44,421 nt of DNA from Asterionellopsis glacialis (Eukaryota; Bacillariophyta; Plagiogrammaphyceae; Rhaphoneidales; Asterionellopsidaceae): NCBI GenBank assembly GCA_014885115.2, contig WKLE02006548.1, forward strand, positions 1-44,421, read 5' to 3'. Position 1 is the stretch's first letter. Each line of letters starts with the position of its first letter. The notes beneath the pieces were generated by a model, which made no database searches, was not told where the DNA came from, and saw nothing but the letters and a program-made list of their open reading frames with translations. Positions 31,847-43,082 of the stretch are shown piece after piece. A program made the translations under genes and the position numbers.

Positions 31847-32809
31847 ATGAAGCTCTCTCTTGCTACCGCACTTCTACTTGTCGCCTCGGGCGCCAACGCA
31901 TTTCAAGTTCCGTTGTCCACTTTTACAAAACATGCATCGACCATGACAACGACAAAAGTAGGGTCTACCACTGATGCATCTCTTTCTCTCGAAGAACTCC
32001 AGGGAGACGATAATGCCAAAAGTCCTACATTTTTACGTCCCCTTTATGATCCACTTGGTTTGTATCCCAAGGACAGTGTGGAACGTATGAATGGTCAAAT
32101 TTATTCCTTGGAACCTGATGTCAAGACAATCAAACCCATTATTGATCCTATGAATTTGTACCCGAAGAATGTGGACGTAGATGAACCAGTCATGTCTGAG
32201 GCACTTCCCTTCATGCCACGTCCAATGCAACTTACAGGTGAATTGGCAGGTGATGTTGGTTTCGATCCATTAGGATTTGCGGACGACGAAGTCAAACTGT
32301 ACAAGATGCGCGAAGCTGAAATTAAACATTCACGTTTAGCCATGTTGGCAGCTGCTGGATGGCCACTCTCTGAATTGTTTGACAAACAGCTTGCATCTGC
32401 TCTCCACCTCAAGCCATTGTTGGGTTTTGGTGATAAAGTTCCTTCCTTGTTGAACGGTGGACTTACCAAGGTATCGCCTGTCTACTGGGGTGTAGTTCTT
32501 GCCTTGGCAAGTGGTATTGAATTGTATAGTCAAACTATGAAGAACAATAATAACATGGAGGAGTCTTCCTCTTTTGTTCCTGGCGATTTAGGTTTTGATC
32601 CTCTCAACCTGTACTCCAACACTTCCTTTGAAGATCAAATGAATATGCAATTGGCAGAAATTAAACATGGACGTCTTGCCATGTTGGCAGTGACAGGATT
32701 TGCAATTCAAGAATTTGTTACCAAAATCGGTGTAGTAAATCAAACACCCTTCTTTTTCCATCCAATCAATGAATACTTTGAAAGTTTAACCAATTCAGGA
32801 TATCTTTAA
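31847..32809 (+). CDS. Light-harvesting complex superfamily protein (possibly RedCAP-type)
   Basis: 320 residues, single exon. Signal peptide LATALLLVASGANA is followed by F-Q, the diatom bipartite plastid presequence. The N-terminal third has repeated DPL/DPM-x-LYPK motifs (YDPLGLYPKD, IDPMNLYPKN). The LHC core has GDVGFDPLGF, then helix 1 with AEIKHSRLAMLAAAGWPLSE. A middle helix follows (VYWGVVLALASGIELYSQ). Next comes GDLGFDPLNLY and helix 3 with AEIKHGRLAMLAVTGFAIQE. The E-x-x-H-x-R pairs bind chlorophyll and hold the two helices together. The long N-terminal extension and long loop between helices 1 and 2 make a plain fucoxanthin-chlorophyll protein less likely; RedCAP is my best guess but is not proven. 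Confidence 0.85.
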   Translation: MKLSLATALLLVASGANAFQVPLSTFTKHASTMTTTKVGSTTDASLSLEELQGDDNAKSPTFLRPLYDPLGLYPKDSVERMNGQIYSLEPDVKTIKPIIDPMNLYPKNVDVDEPVMSEALPFMPRPMQLTGELAGDVGFDPLGFADDEVKLYKMREAEIKHSRLAMLAAAGWPLSELFDKQLASALHLKPLLGFGDKVPSLLNGGLTKVSPVYWGVVLALASGIELYSQTMKNNNNMEESSSFVPGDLGFDPLNLYSNTSFEDQMNMQLAEIKHGRLAMLAVTGFAIQEFVTKIGVVNQTPFFFHPINEYFESLTNSGYL

Positions 32810-33285
32810 AAAAAAGTTCCACCTGAACAAAAAGATGTCCTTCAAGAAGAAGAATCCAAACAAAATGAAGAAATAGAATTATGTATTACTGTTGTTAGTA
32901 TTGCGTTGTTAAAAGAAACCTAAAATATTACCGAAACCTAATAAGTCCCGAATGTAAAAGAAATTAAATATTAGAGAAAAATTTATAAGTTTTTATACTT
33001 TTAGCGATATTATACGGGTGGGCTTCAAATCAAGTTCAAAAAGGAGGCGGGTACGCTAGAACGAGGCGTACTTCTTGGAATACTGGATTTAATCCAAAAA
33101 TGTAGTTATTCTAGGTCTGTTGTGATGTCTTATGATCTACCATACAAACGGTTGTGTACGGGTAGCACCCCAAGTATGAAGTCCATGATATCTGTTGATG
33201 TGGTAGCGAATTTTTAACTTCTATGGAATGTACTTTACGGTCGTGGTACCATGTACCATGTGGAGGTCGTTTTGTGTCCCAAATC
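32810..33285. other. Region between the LHC gene and the Cys-rich gene
   Basis: 3' untranslated sequence of convergent genes; nothing else recognised. Confidence 0.45.
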
Positions 33286-33768
33286 TCAAAGTTCAATATC
33301 AAAAACCTCTCCATAATTTTCATCTCTGTTAGACTTGTCATCCAATTCAGTAGTATCCTGCCCACATTCTTGGCAGAAATAATTTCTCTCGGTCTTTGCG
33401 CTTTCACATGAGGCACCGCACGATGCTCTGCATTGCTCTACGGTCAGATATGCCTTACATTTAGATCTTCCTTGCAGACGAGATGATGCTATTCTCTGAT
33501 ACATCATCCATGTGGACAATGTATATCGATGTTTGTCACAAGCTGAAGGTGTGTAGGGATTTATTGTCGAGTTTGCCTTTGTTTTTGGTATGTTTCTTGG
33601 TTTGCTAGTGGTAATTGGGGTGGTCTCAAAACGGTTTGGGTTCGACGAGAAATCCATCGTCATAACTTCCGGATCGTTTATTTTAGTGAAGGGTACCATG
33701 GTTTTAAAACAAGAAATGTTAGTGCCGTGTACAACCAACAAAAAAGTGATTACTATAAAAAATTTCAA
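33286..33768 (-). CDS. Cys-rich secreted protein, 5' end unresolved
   Basis: About 160 residues ending at TGA 33286-33288. The open frame starts with a hydrophobic segment (KFFIVITFLLVVHG) that looks like a signal peptide, but there is no in-frame ATG before it. The first ATG lies after it (TMVPF, about residue 24), and a stop lies a little upstream. An upstream exon, a non-ATG start or a 5' mutation are possible. The C-terminal half has eight or more Cys in a compact pattern (CKAYLTVEQCRASCGASCESAK, shown here in part: C...C...SCGASC...FCQECG), consistent with a disulfide-stabilised extracellular module. No family assigned. Confidence 0.55.
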   Translation of the reverse strand: MKFFIVITFLLVVHGTNISCFKTMVPFTKINDPEVMTMDFSSNPNRFETTPITTSKPRNIPKTKANSTINPYTPSACDKHRYTLSTWMMYQRIASSRLQGRSKCKAYLTVEQCRASCGASCESAKTERNYFCQECGQDTTELDDKSNRDENYGEVFDIEL

Positions 33769-34048
33769 ATCCAGAAAAACGAACGCTATAGAAATCTTTT
33801 TTGGTCAGGTAATAGTAATACATGAAAAATTTGGCAAAAACGAAGTGTATACGCAAAGGATAAGATAGTGGAAAAACTAGACCATCATGCAGAGAGTCCC
33901 ATGCATGTGGAAGGCCATTCCCGTTGTATTTGGATCCAATACTAAATTTACGTCTTTTTAAAAATAAAATATTGACAAAAGCTAAATACTGTAATGGAAG
34001 TAGTTCAAGACCGGCCCCTAGCTGAAATAGCTTTTGTATATTATATAA

Positions 34049-34119
34049 TGTGAACAGACCTTTTTGTTCACATTTGTCCCCTTGGCTCTCTGATTTGAAA
34101 AGGCCTAGAAGGCCCTTTT
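34049..34119. other. Two short inverted repeats upstream of the ZIP gene
   Basis: TGTGAACA (34049-34056) and TGTTCACA (34065-34072) form a perfect 8-bp stem with an 8-base loop. AAAAGGCC (34098-34105) and GGCCCTTTT (34111-34119) form a second, imperfect one. Confidence 0.5.
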
Positions 34120-34148
34120 GTTACATTACTTATCACAAAGTTTAATAT

Positions 34149-34480
34149 TTAAAAAAAAATCACTTCGCATACTGTAGAATCAACATCCACAAAAAATGGT
34201 TTCTGATGATCAACATGGGACCAGTAAAAATTTATATCTGACTGTTCTGACGTATGAGGCTCTTTATGCTGGTAAGTTTTTCCACATACTTTTTTGTAAA
34301 TCGCCTTTAGGTTTTCTACAAGGGATAAAAATGCTATTTCCCGTAGATATAGCCTTGGAAGAGCCTTTTGTTTAATAAAAGTGAAGACACCATCTAGCAA
34401 TTTACCAGATACATACTTTGGGTCAGTATTTTGAAGTTGCACATCTCTGTTAAAAAGCCTTTCAATAGCCTTTATTCATT
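34149..34480 (-). pseudogene. Coding-like fragment, frameshifted, unknown family
   Basis: A minus-strand reading of about 105 residues ending at TAA 34149 has good protein character (NTDPKYVSGKLLDGVFTF, LYLREIAFLSLVENLKAIYK) but no ATG. It is cut upstream by TGA. A neighbouring frame gives LLEVAKENE just before it, suggesting a one-base shift. Likely a gene remnant; function unknown. Confidence 0.35.
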
Positions 34481-34629
34481 TTCCTTTGCCACTTCTAACA
34501 AAAAAAAATGAATGGATCTGAAAGTGATTTTCGAGAAACAATAATAAAAAAAGCATGGTCTTGATTCATTTTCTTTCTTACAAAGCTTCTAGATCGTATT
34601 CAAATTATTTTCTCATAAAGACTACCAGA

Positions 34630-36214
34630 ATGAATCATACAAGGAAGTACAACCTTTTGGCGCTTACATTGTTGGCCGTTGTCTCGTCCTCTGGCGCCTA
34701 TAATTCTAGAAATGAAGATCAATTGAAGTCTAATGATCTTCAAAATCTGGAAATATCCAAATACAGCTCCTCTGGGAGGCGCACCCAACTCAATGAGTTT
34801 CTCAGACAAAACGAAGATGACCACGAAGATGATCACGATCACGAAGATGACCACGAAGATGACCACGAAGATGGCGCCATGGATGATCATGATGATCACG
34901 ACGAAGATGATCACGACGAAGATGACCACGACGATCATGACGATCACGATCACGACGATCACGATCACGACGAAGATGATCATGAGGATCACGATGATCA
35001 TGAGGACCATCATGATGACAAAAATGAACATTGGCTTGAAATCATGCTTGCAACTTTGATGGTGAACTTGGTAACACTTGCAGGAATTGTCTTCCTCATT
35101 CCAATGATTGCAAAAGCATCCAACGAAGAATCTTTCTGGGGCACCCTTAAGACTCTGCTTACCAAAAAAGGACAAGTTATCGAGTTCTCTGCTCAAAGTA
35201 AGAAAAGAGCGCTTTTTGACATCGCGCTCACCTCTTTTGCATGTGGTGCAATTCTGGCGAGTGCTGTTTTCTTGATAATTCCTGAATCGATCACTCTCCT
35301 TAATGGTGGTCATGAAGGGCATGATGACCACGACGATCACGACGGTCACGACGACCACCGTATGCTCGAAGACCACGACGACCACGATGAGGAAGGCCAC
35401 GAAGAAAGTGGTGCGGCTTGGAAATTTGGAGTAGCCTTTCTTCTTGGCTTTCTACTACCGGTCATCCTTGGAACCCTTTTTCCTCGCCATGCAGAGCATG
35501 AGTGCACTGACGCCTGTGCTGATAGCCCTGAAACAAAGAAATTGGAAAGCCAAACTGTTATGGAGAAGTGCGATATTGATTGCGGCGAATGTGGTAAGTA
35601 TCTGAGTTTGTTGTATGTTGTCACTCATCCCCATCCCATTGTAATAGACGCTCATATTGTGGTTCCTTTGTTCTATCAAAGACGTTGTAGATGAAGAAAC
35701 GACCAAAGAAACGACCTCAACTCCGACCCAAGAAAAAACGCCTTCCATTAATTATAGGCTCTGCTGTTCTGTATTGATCGGAGATTTCTTTCACAACTTT
35801 GGTGACGGCATCTTCATCGGTACTGCTTTCACGCTGTGCTCTCGGTCTTTAGCATACGCTATCGTGTTTTCAACTATCTATCACGAGATAGCACAAGAGA
35901 TCGCTGACTTCTTTCTCCTTGTAAACCATGGGGGTCTAGCACCGCTTCAAGCACTCGGAATTAATTTTGTTTCTGGTCTTTCTGTACTTTTTGGAGGTAT
36001 TGTTGTGCTTGCGGTTCAACCAGGTAACACTGCTGTAGGAATCATCCTTTCCCTATCCGCAGGGGTTTACATTCATCTTGCGGCGGGAGAGTGCCTTCCC
36101 CGCATTGACCCTCTTTTAAACTCAGCAAAAGATAGATCCATTTCCCTTGCCTTTTTCATCATTGGTTCTGCCCCAATTGGACTGGTTCTTCTCAACCATG
36201 GACACTGCGATTAA
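34630..36214 (+). CDS. ZIP-family metal (Zn/Fe) transporter with His/Asp-rich loops, two exons
   Basis: Exons 34630-35593 and 35682-36214 (88-bp intron, phase 1) encode 498 residues. ATG 34630 was preferred over 34555 because it opens a signal peptide (YNLLALTLLAVVSSSGAY). Residues about 60-135 are a long run of Asp/His/Glu repeats (DDHDEDDH type), a likely metal-binding lumenal/extracellular tail. TM1 (WLEIMLATLMVNLVTLAGIVF) follows, then TM2-3 with a second His-rich loop (GHDDHDDHDGHDDH) and a Cys-rich loop before the intron. Exon 2 carries the diagnostic TM4 (IGDFFHNFGDGIFIG) and TM5 (YHEIAQEIADFFLLV) with the His/Asp/Glu metal site, and three further helices. It is expected to move divalent metal into the cytosol. 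Stop TAA. Confidence 0.92.
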
Positions 36215-36601
36215 TCTGTGCCATTATCAATGAAATCGAAAATAAAATATAGACAAGTGACGGTTAACAATCCAACATTACTGTTTTTAGTTGCTTAACT
36301 TTCTCAAGATTTTGTATGCGTTACTTTCACAGATACACGGAAAAAATTATTCAATAGTTCTAGCAAAAAGAATATTGTACAAAAATCATCTACTTTATAA
36401 AGACCGAAGTATCTTTGCGAATTGATTTCGTTAGTACAACTTCCTGCATAAAAAATCAACGAACAAATTTTAATCTTCGTTGAACCACTGCAGATGAATT
36501 GTGCGTGGAATTTGTATAGATATATAATCATGTATGTGAAGATAGTGGAAGAGAAAACACTGTACTTGTTTTGATTAAACGAACGCAATCGCTCAAAGCT
36601 C
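36215..36601. other. Region between the convergent ZIP and P4H-like genes
   Basis: About 390 bp of presumed 3' untranslated sequence; no gene recognised. Confidence 0.5.
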
Positions 36602-39127
36602 CTAATGACTAGATGTCTCTTCCTTTTTCTCGTTCTCGTCCTCTTCATACTCCTCGTCCTCTTCATACTCCTCGTCCTCTTCCCACTCTTCGTCCTCTTC
36701 CCACTCCTCGTCCTCTTCCCACTCCTCGTCCTCTTCAGTGTCATCTTCAGCTTCTTCATGTCCATCGATGCTGATACAGCTGCAGGAACAGAACTTCATC
36801 ATATAAGAAGCATTAGCTTCGCATTCACCTCTTTCTGCCCACGATGCACAATGCTCACTCGTTTCAGTACAACCTTCATCTAATGGTCCTATTGGTTCGA
36901 AGTGAATAAAAATATTGGCAAAGTAGCGACCCTTCAAAGGGAATGGTCTTCCATGAATAAGAGAATGACTTTCATACAAAACAAGGTCGCCTGCATTGTT
37001 TTATAGTGCGTGTTTCAAACAACCAATCAAGATTTTTTTTAAGAAAGTCAACATGAGAAATCGAAGGAATAAAAGAGTGCACTATCTATGGCATTGTTCG
37101 CCATGTATATAATAAACTTACCGGGCTGCATTGTTACGTTACGAGCAATACCCTCCCTATCAATGACCTCCAATGGCCATTCTTCTTCTACATCTTGAGC
37201 AACATTAATGATCGCAGATGCTACAAGCGGATGGCGATCCACATGAGGACTTAGAATACTATCACGCTTGTACAAGCGAATGCCATACTGTGATACAGGT
37301 TGTAACCTTTGTCCTGTCCATTCTTCCACAATTGATTTTACACTATCAGTGATTTTACCAAGTACATCTGCTCCACCACCTACAAACTTTGGATCATGGA
37401 TGTCAATTTTGTATGTAGGTGATGCCCAATGATTCGTAAAGACATTACCGCGCCCCCATTTTTCAAGTGTTTCCTGACCTTCATTCTGTTCCCAAAAACT
37501 ACGAATTAAGTCCCACGCTTCGGTGGGGACTTTCACCTTTAGAAAAGCAGTATCTGTATAATTAATGGATTCTGCAGGTTGACGAAGATTTTGTTCTAAT
37601 CGAGTATTTTCACCTTCATTACACTCATCAGCAATATCAGGATACGTATTACGACAACCTTGTACATATTCTTCATACCGACGATGTGCCTCACTACCAT
37701 GAAAATTACTCCCCGATTGAAATCGAGCTAAATCATGCATTGGGAAAGACGTATCGACTCCATATTCCATAGCTGGAATTGGTTCCTCTTCCTCTTCTGA
37801 ATCTCCTGTAACGAATGGGAGATTTTCATCAGCGGTTTCGTCATATTCTGGACCAACCGGTTCGAAATGAATAAATGCATTAGCATAAAAACGACCCTTC
37901 AATGGAAAAGGGCGTCCTAATATAATAGACACAACAACAAAAAACCGAGAAGTATAAGAAGCACAAGAATTCGAAGTCGGGGTTTCGTTTCGTGGTTGTG
38001 ATGAGAAGGGAACGACACCCAAACTTACCGTGGATCAAACTGTGGCTTTCATAAAGTACTAAATCGCCTATTGATTCCAAAAGGGAAAAAAAGAAGCAAG
38101 TTAGCAGCAAAAGGTGGTACAGAGATGACGGGGCAAACCCGACCTACAAGCCCGTACACAACAACTGTATAATGATTGACGTACCAGGAACCATGGATAT
38201 ATTCCGTGCAATACCATCACGACCGTAAATTTCTAATGGCCAATCTTCATCGGTATCTTGATCGATATTCATAATAGCAGAGGTAATAAGAGGATGACGA
38301 TCCGCATGTGGCGAAAGAATACTCCCCTCCTTGTAAATGCGAATCCCATACAACGAGACTGGTTTAAGTCGTTCTCCACTCCATTCTTCTAATATGGGTT
38401 TCATCAGGGCATATATTTCTTTTGCTAAATCCCAACCACATCCACTTAATTCATCCTCCCACAAATTCATATAAAACGTAGGTGACTTCCAATTGTTGGT
38501 GTGAATGTCACCCTTTTTCCATATTTCCTCTTCTTCTTTACCCTTGTTGCGTTGATAGAATTCTTGTAACAATTCCCATACACGTGGTGGAATTGTAGTT
38601 TTCGTATACCCAGTTTCTGTATAATTCGTTGCCAATGAGGGTTGCTCTAAATTTTGGTTAATACGACTCTTTTCTTCTTCGTTACAACGATAGGCTAAGT
38701 CACCATTGGCCTCATAACAACCCTCCATGAATTCATTATACCGTGTCTGAGCATTCTCACCAAAATAATTCTGATCGGATTGGAACTTGTCAATACTGTG
38801 AATAGGAAATGAAGAATCAACACCGTATTTTACAGTAACATCTTCACTAGTAGGAGTCTTGTCCTCTTCATTGTCATTCATGGATGAGAAAGATTCACAA
38901 ACAGAATCCTTTTTGTGAGTATGCTGTAGATCCGATGCCAATGTTGAGGTTGATGAGATTCCATCACATTCATCATCTTCTTGATGTGCTGATGTAATAT
39001 TGATATTCTTATGATGGTTCTTCTTGAACCGTTCAAAAAGTGCATCAATTCCTTGAATCTCATCCAAAAAAGTAATACTGGTCACAAGAAAGTACAATAA
39101 TGGAATAGATCGATTCATGCCAATCAT
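36602..39127 (-). CDS. Two-module prolyl-4-hydroxylase-like 2OG/Fe(II) oxygenase with ShKT domain and acidic tail
   Basis: Minus-strand exons 39127-38185, 38067-38029, 37916-37122 and 36990-36602 give 721 residues. The N-terminus is a signal peptide (IPLLYFLVTSITFLDEIQG). Module 1 runs from YGVDSSFPIHS to FIHFEPVGP, and module 2 from YGVDTSFPMHD to FIHFEPIGP, with no stop or signal between them. Each has the iron-binding H-x-D (PHADRHPL, PHVDRHPL) and the distal His block YESHSLIHGRPFPLKGR, as in P4H catalytic domains. After module 2 comes an ShKT-type Cys module (C...C-x-x-WA-x-x-GEC...C-x-C-x-x-x), then a Glu/Asp-rich repeat tail. Introns separate N-exon, 39-bp exon and C-exon in module 1, but module 2 lacks the second intron. 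P4H-like enzymes hydroxylate prolines on secretory proteins. Two separate genes cannot be wholly excluded. Confidence 0.82.
36641..36730 (-). repeat. 18-bp tandem repeat, five units, encoding E-E-D-E-E-W/Y
   Basis: CTCTTC(A/C)(T/C)ACTC(C/T)TCGTC units at 36641, 36659, 36677, 36695 and 36713 encode the acidic C-terminal repeats of the two-module P4H-like protein. Confidence 0.85.
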
Positions 39128-40077
39128 CTTACTCGTCTTTCCCTTCTTCGGCTTCTTCCCTCAATGTTCTTCTTCGTTTCTACACCTGTTATCTTTTGCG
39201 TTCTACGGTTCCTTCAATATATAATGTAGCATATGTTCAGTAAAAATGTTTACTATGATAGCAACCGTTTCACCTTTTTATCGTACCTTTCGGCGTTAGA
39301 ATCATACGTGGTGAACAATGAATCCTCTACCAAAAAGATGGATCACGTAAAAAGGAATATGTCTGGCCTATATACATACGGATCTACTTTGCGTCAGGAT
39401 AACCACTAGTAGTAGTTCATTTTCTCAAGAGTATCGACTTCTTGGAGGGAAAGATTCGTTTTACTGCTTCAAAACATATGCGATTCCGTAGATGATCAAT
39501 ATTGAAAAGAAGTTGAATCTTGCGATTCATAGAACCGTTGAGAAAACAAAAAATTAATACTGTATCAATTATACTACGGTGACTGTAGTTCAGATGCTGT
39601 ACAAAAATAATAAACATTATACAAATATCAAATAAATACATACTATCTCTAGTTGGACTCCAAGCCGAAATGTGTATGAGAGGTGCGCTATATAGCCAAA
39701 AATAAAATCTAAAGAGCAACAAAAAGCTGTAATGCTGCTTTCAGACCATCCCGATAAACGTGAACAAAGACACAGTATGGCCTAGACAAAACTGCAGTAA
39801 AGTTTTTCATGGTAAATCGTTCTAAAGTTCTCTCAAAAGGTAAACTTAGCGATCCACTGGATTTTTTTAGGGTTTGTTTGTTTGTTAATATTTTATCTAT
39901 TCTTCAATGCTTTTTTCCTTCAATTTTACATAAAAATTATCTTCTCAACCATGAAGTAACTACGTATCCAACAGATCTAGTCGTGATGGCAGTGGACAAC
40001 TAAACAAGGAGGAAACATGCAGTCAGTATACATGTAATGCGTAACACATATAATACACTACTCTTTTTTCTTCTTCT
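39128..40077. other. Intergenic region between the two P4H-like genes
   Basis: About 950 bp, AT-rich, serving as promoter of the two-module gene and 3' region of the single-module gene. No supported gene. Confidence 0.5.
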
Positions 40078-41626
40078 CTACAATTCTTCTTCTAGCGTTG
40101 TGTCCTCCTCCCCCTTTCCGCCTTTTTGGTGTTGCATCATATACACAAAGTCGTTATATTCACTTTCTTCTTCCACATAATCACAAGCATCACACGATAA
40201 TGGACAATTTTCAAGCATCCATTCTTCCAAGTCATGAATTTCACATTTTCCACTTCCTGCCATTTCAGGACATTGTGGATCGTAATCGACACATGGTTCA
40301 AAATGCACAAAGAGATTAGCATACTTTTTGCCTTTGAGAGGAAATGGACGTCCTATAGTCAAATCGCATGAATAAATAAAAATGGATGTGAGTAGAAGCT
40401 TAGTTGCAACTTCATTTCGTGGATTAAAGTGTTTCGCATGGATGAGATTCTACACACACTTACCATGAATGAGAGAATGACTTTCGTACAAGACAAGATC
40501 ACCTACGCCATGACGAGAAAGCATGCATCCAAACGAGTTATTTATATTGTGAGACTTTAAAAAAAAGCTGTCGACAAAATCTCTCAGTCCAACAAGGGTG
40601 CAATTTTGGACAAGAAACAAATATGATGAACGTACCTGGAACCATAGATATGTTGTGAGCTTTACCATCATGCCAATAGACTTCTAATGGCCAATCTTCC
40701 TCAGTATCTTGGTCAATGTTAATAATAGCAGAACTAATACGTGGTATAGTATCTGTATGCGGTGCTAAAATACTGCCCTCTTTATAAATCCGTATTCCAT
40801 AAAGAGACGCTGGCTTTAATTTGACACCTGACCATTCTTCCAATATCGGCTTTAGGGTTGTATAAATCTCATACCCTAATTGATTTCCATAATCCCACAC
40901 ATTAATCATATAAGTAGGTGATGCCCAATAGTTGGTATGAATATCACCAAGGGGCCATTCTTCGACTTCTGCATTTTCAATATTGGAATGATAAAATCGA
41001 CGTAATGAGGAAAAAACAGTTTCAGGACATTTACGCTTATCATACCCAACGGCTGTATAATTTTTAGAACGTGCTGGTTGCTTTAGATTCTGCTTGACTC
41101 GCCATTCATTCCTTTCATCACAATCATAAAGACCTCCATCCTCGTATTCTTCCTCGTCTTCATCTTCTTCCTCGTCCTCTTCTTCAATGACTTTGTCTTC
41201 TTTTCCATAATGATGAACAAAGGATTCAAATTGTTTACGGCAGCCTTTCATAAATTCTTCATAACGCGCTTTAGCTCCTTCACCTAATGGATTAGCGTTT
41301 GAAGTCTGAAATGTCTGTAACCAATGAATAGGAAAGGATGAATCTACACCGTACATTGTCAAGTCTGTATTTGTATCCGAAACGGAAGTGGCTTGACCCG
41401 CTGGTGCTTTATTTTCTGCTTCTTCTTCTTTATCTTTTTTATTATCTCTAGAGTTTGAATTCGATCGACGACGTCGATTCCATAACGATGCAGTAGTTGT
41501 TGTTGCTGCTTGAACAACATGATGATGATTCATGCTTTGTAACATCACTGCCGATAATAGCAATGTTGCTGTCGTCGTCATGAGAATCATCGATCCAACA
41601 CGACCACCATTGAGCCGACGATTCAT
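40078..41626 (-). CDS. Single-module prolyl-4-hydroxylase-like 2OG/Fe(II) oxygenase with ShKT domain
   Basis: Exons 41626-40636, 40502-40464 (39 bp) and 40352-40078 encode 434 residues. ATG 41626 (MNRRLNGG) is used; the frame upstream has no ATG. An N-terminal hydrophobic segment (MILMTTTATLLLSAVMLQ) suggests a signal anchor or signal peptide. A basic/acidic spacer leads to YGVDSSFPIHWL. An acidic insert, the H-x-D motif (PHTDTIPR) and the distal block YESHSLIHGRPFPLKG follow. The C-terminus is an ShKT-like Cys module (CPEMAGSGKC...CPLSCDACD) and a short tail. It is a tandem paralogue of the gene at 36602-39127, with the same phase-1 intron positions and an identical 39-bp middle exon length. 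Stop TAG. Confidence 0.87.
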
Positions 41627-43082
41627 ACTCACTAGTTTAAAACTTGACACTCAATCCGAACAAAGAAAACAGATAGGTTTGTTATTGTTGCATACAACTG
41701 AAGAATTAGTAAAGTACACCAGGTCCAGTCGATACGTGTGTGCTGTGTGACAATGATAACAGTAGGTCCTAAAATCTGAACTCAGTCAATATTATGAGAA
41801 TTGCTACTATGCACGTTTTGAGTTTAGTCTGTCGCCAGTTTTTGAGCATGCAGATAGAGGAGTTCGGATTGGGCTGTTTGGATTCGTATTTGTACGCAAT
41901 ATTCATTATTGAACTATGTATATATGTTATAAATCGAAACTGATCGCCGAATGACTTTTCTTACTGAATAATGCTATATCACAGAAAAGCAAGCCGATAA
42001 AATTTTTATATGTATGAAAAAGTCCGAAAAATTTGCAACGTATCTTGGACAAAAAAAATTATGGCCGTTGAATGAAATTATGTACGGAGTAGTTCTGTGT
42101 GGTACATTAGTTCTGTTTTTAACGTATGGAAAAGTAGCTTCTTACCAGGACCTACATAATGTATAAAATACATGGTACCAAACAGTCCGACCTGGTACCT
42201 GTTTGAAAGTGCATTATCTATCTGGTTACCTGGTATGTTCACAAAGTGCCTTCTCTAGAGGACCTACTTGCATATCCTAATGTCAATAATTTTTAAAAAT
42301 TCGAGAACGCACAAAATTGAGAGGGCAAATCTCATTTATACTTTCATAAAACAGCACTATTGAACTACCACCATCCTGTTTCTCTTGAAAACAACGAATG
42401 AAAGTACTATAATTTTGAAATTGCATCACTGACCGCTTTAGTCAAAGAATTATCTTGGGTCAAGTAAATCAAACACGCATACACAAATGTTTCGATAAAG
42501 TTCATTTCCATATCATACAAAAGGACTTACAATTCATCCAAAATTTTAATAACGATCCTAATAAAATTAACTCCTCCTTTTTTAACCCAGACAATCGAAA
42601 GTATATCATTATGTTCTTTTTTAAAATTCGTGTGGGGAAAAATGATAATGGGAACATCTCATATGAAATCTTCAGCTTACGCTCCCTTTGTTGATTCTGT
42701 TGTTATCCTCGTATGAGATGAACAAAATGCCAAGCAGACCAGTTGGATGCCAGCATCAAAAGATGGATATGCACCTCCGCAAGCACTTCGTGGCATCGTA
42801 AATATTACCACCTTGGAGAGAGAAACTATGGAAAATGTAAAAAGGACAAAACATGGATGCTCTAATTCTGCGTATTTACAATGGAATGTGTGCCTACAAC
42901 TTTTTACTAAGAATACCTTTTGCTCATCACGTATCTAAATTTCACCGCCAACAACATCGGAATCATCTCTTTCGTGTTTGTTGGAATCATTACGTTCTGA
43001 CATCAATCTACGTGAACTTTATAATCAGTACTGTAAGATTCTTCCAAACATTAATTTTTAATAAAACACCATCCTCTAGTAT
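41627..43082. other. Intergenic region with TACCWGGTA and CCAGGWCC motifs
   Basis: About 1.45 kb. It holds one exact TACCTGGTA (42227-42235) and several related words: CACCAGGTCC near 41719, ACCAGGACCTAC near 42144, CCTGGTACC near 42191. Short frames such as 42747-42938 are not convincing genes. Confidence 0.45.

Noticed and set aside
34600..35400. A 266-residue minus-strand frame rich in Val/Ile
   Set aside because: It is the antisense shadow of the Asp/His repeats of the ZIP transporter; GAY-CAY repeats read backwards give Val/Ile codons.
36605..36883. A plus-strand frame of repeated Leu/Val/Phe
   Set aside because: It is the reverse reading of the acidic repeat tail of the P4H-like gene.
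37048..38022. A separate gene beginning with a Met in the intron before module 2's exon
   Set aside because: The leading residues are intron sequence. Canonical splice sites at 37917-38028 join the exon to the upstream module in frame.
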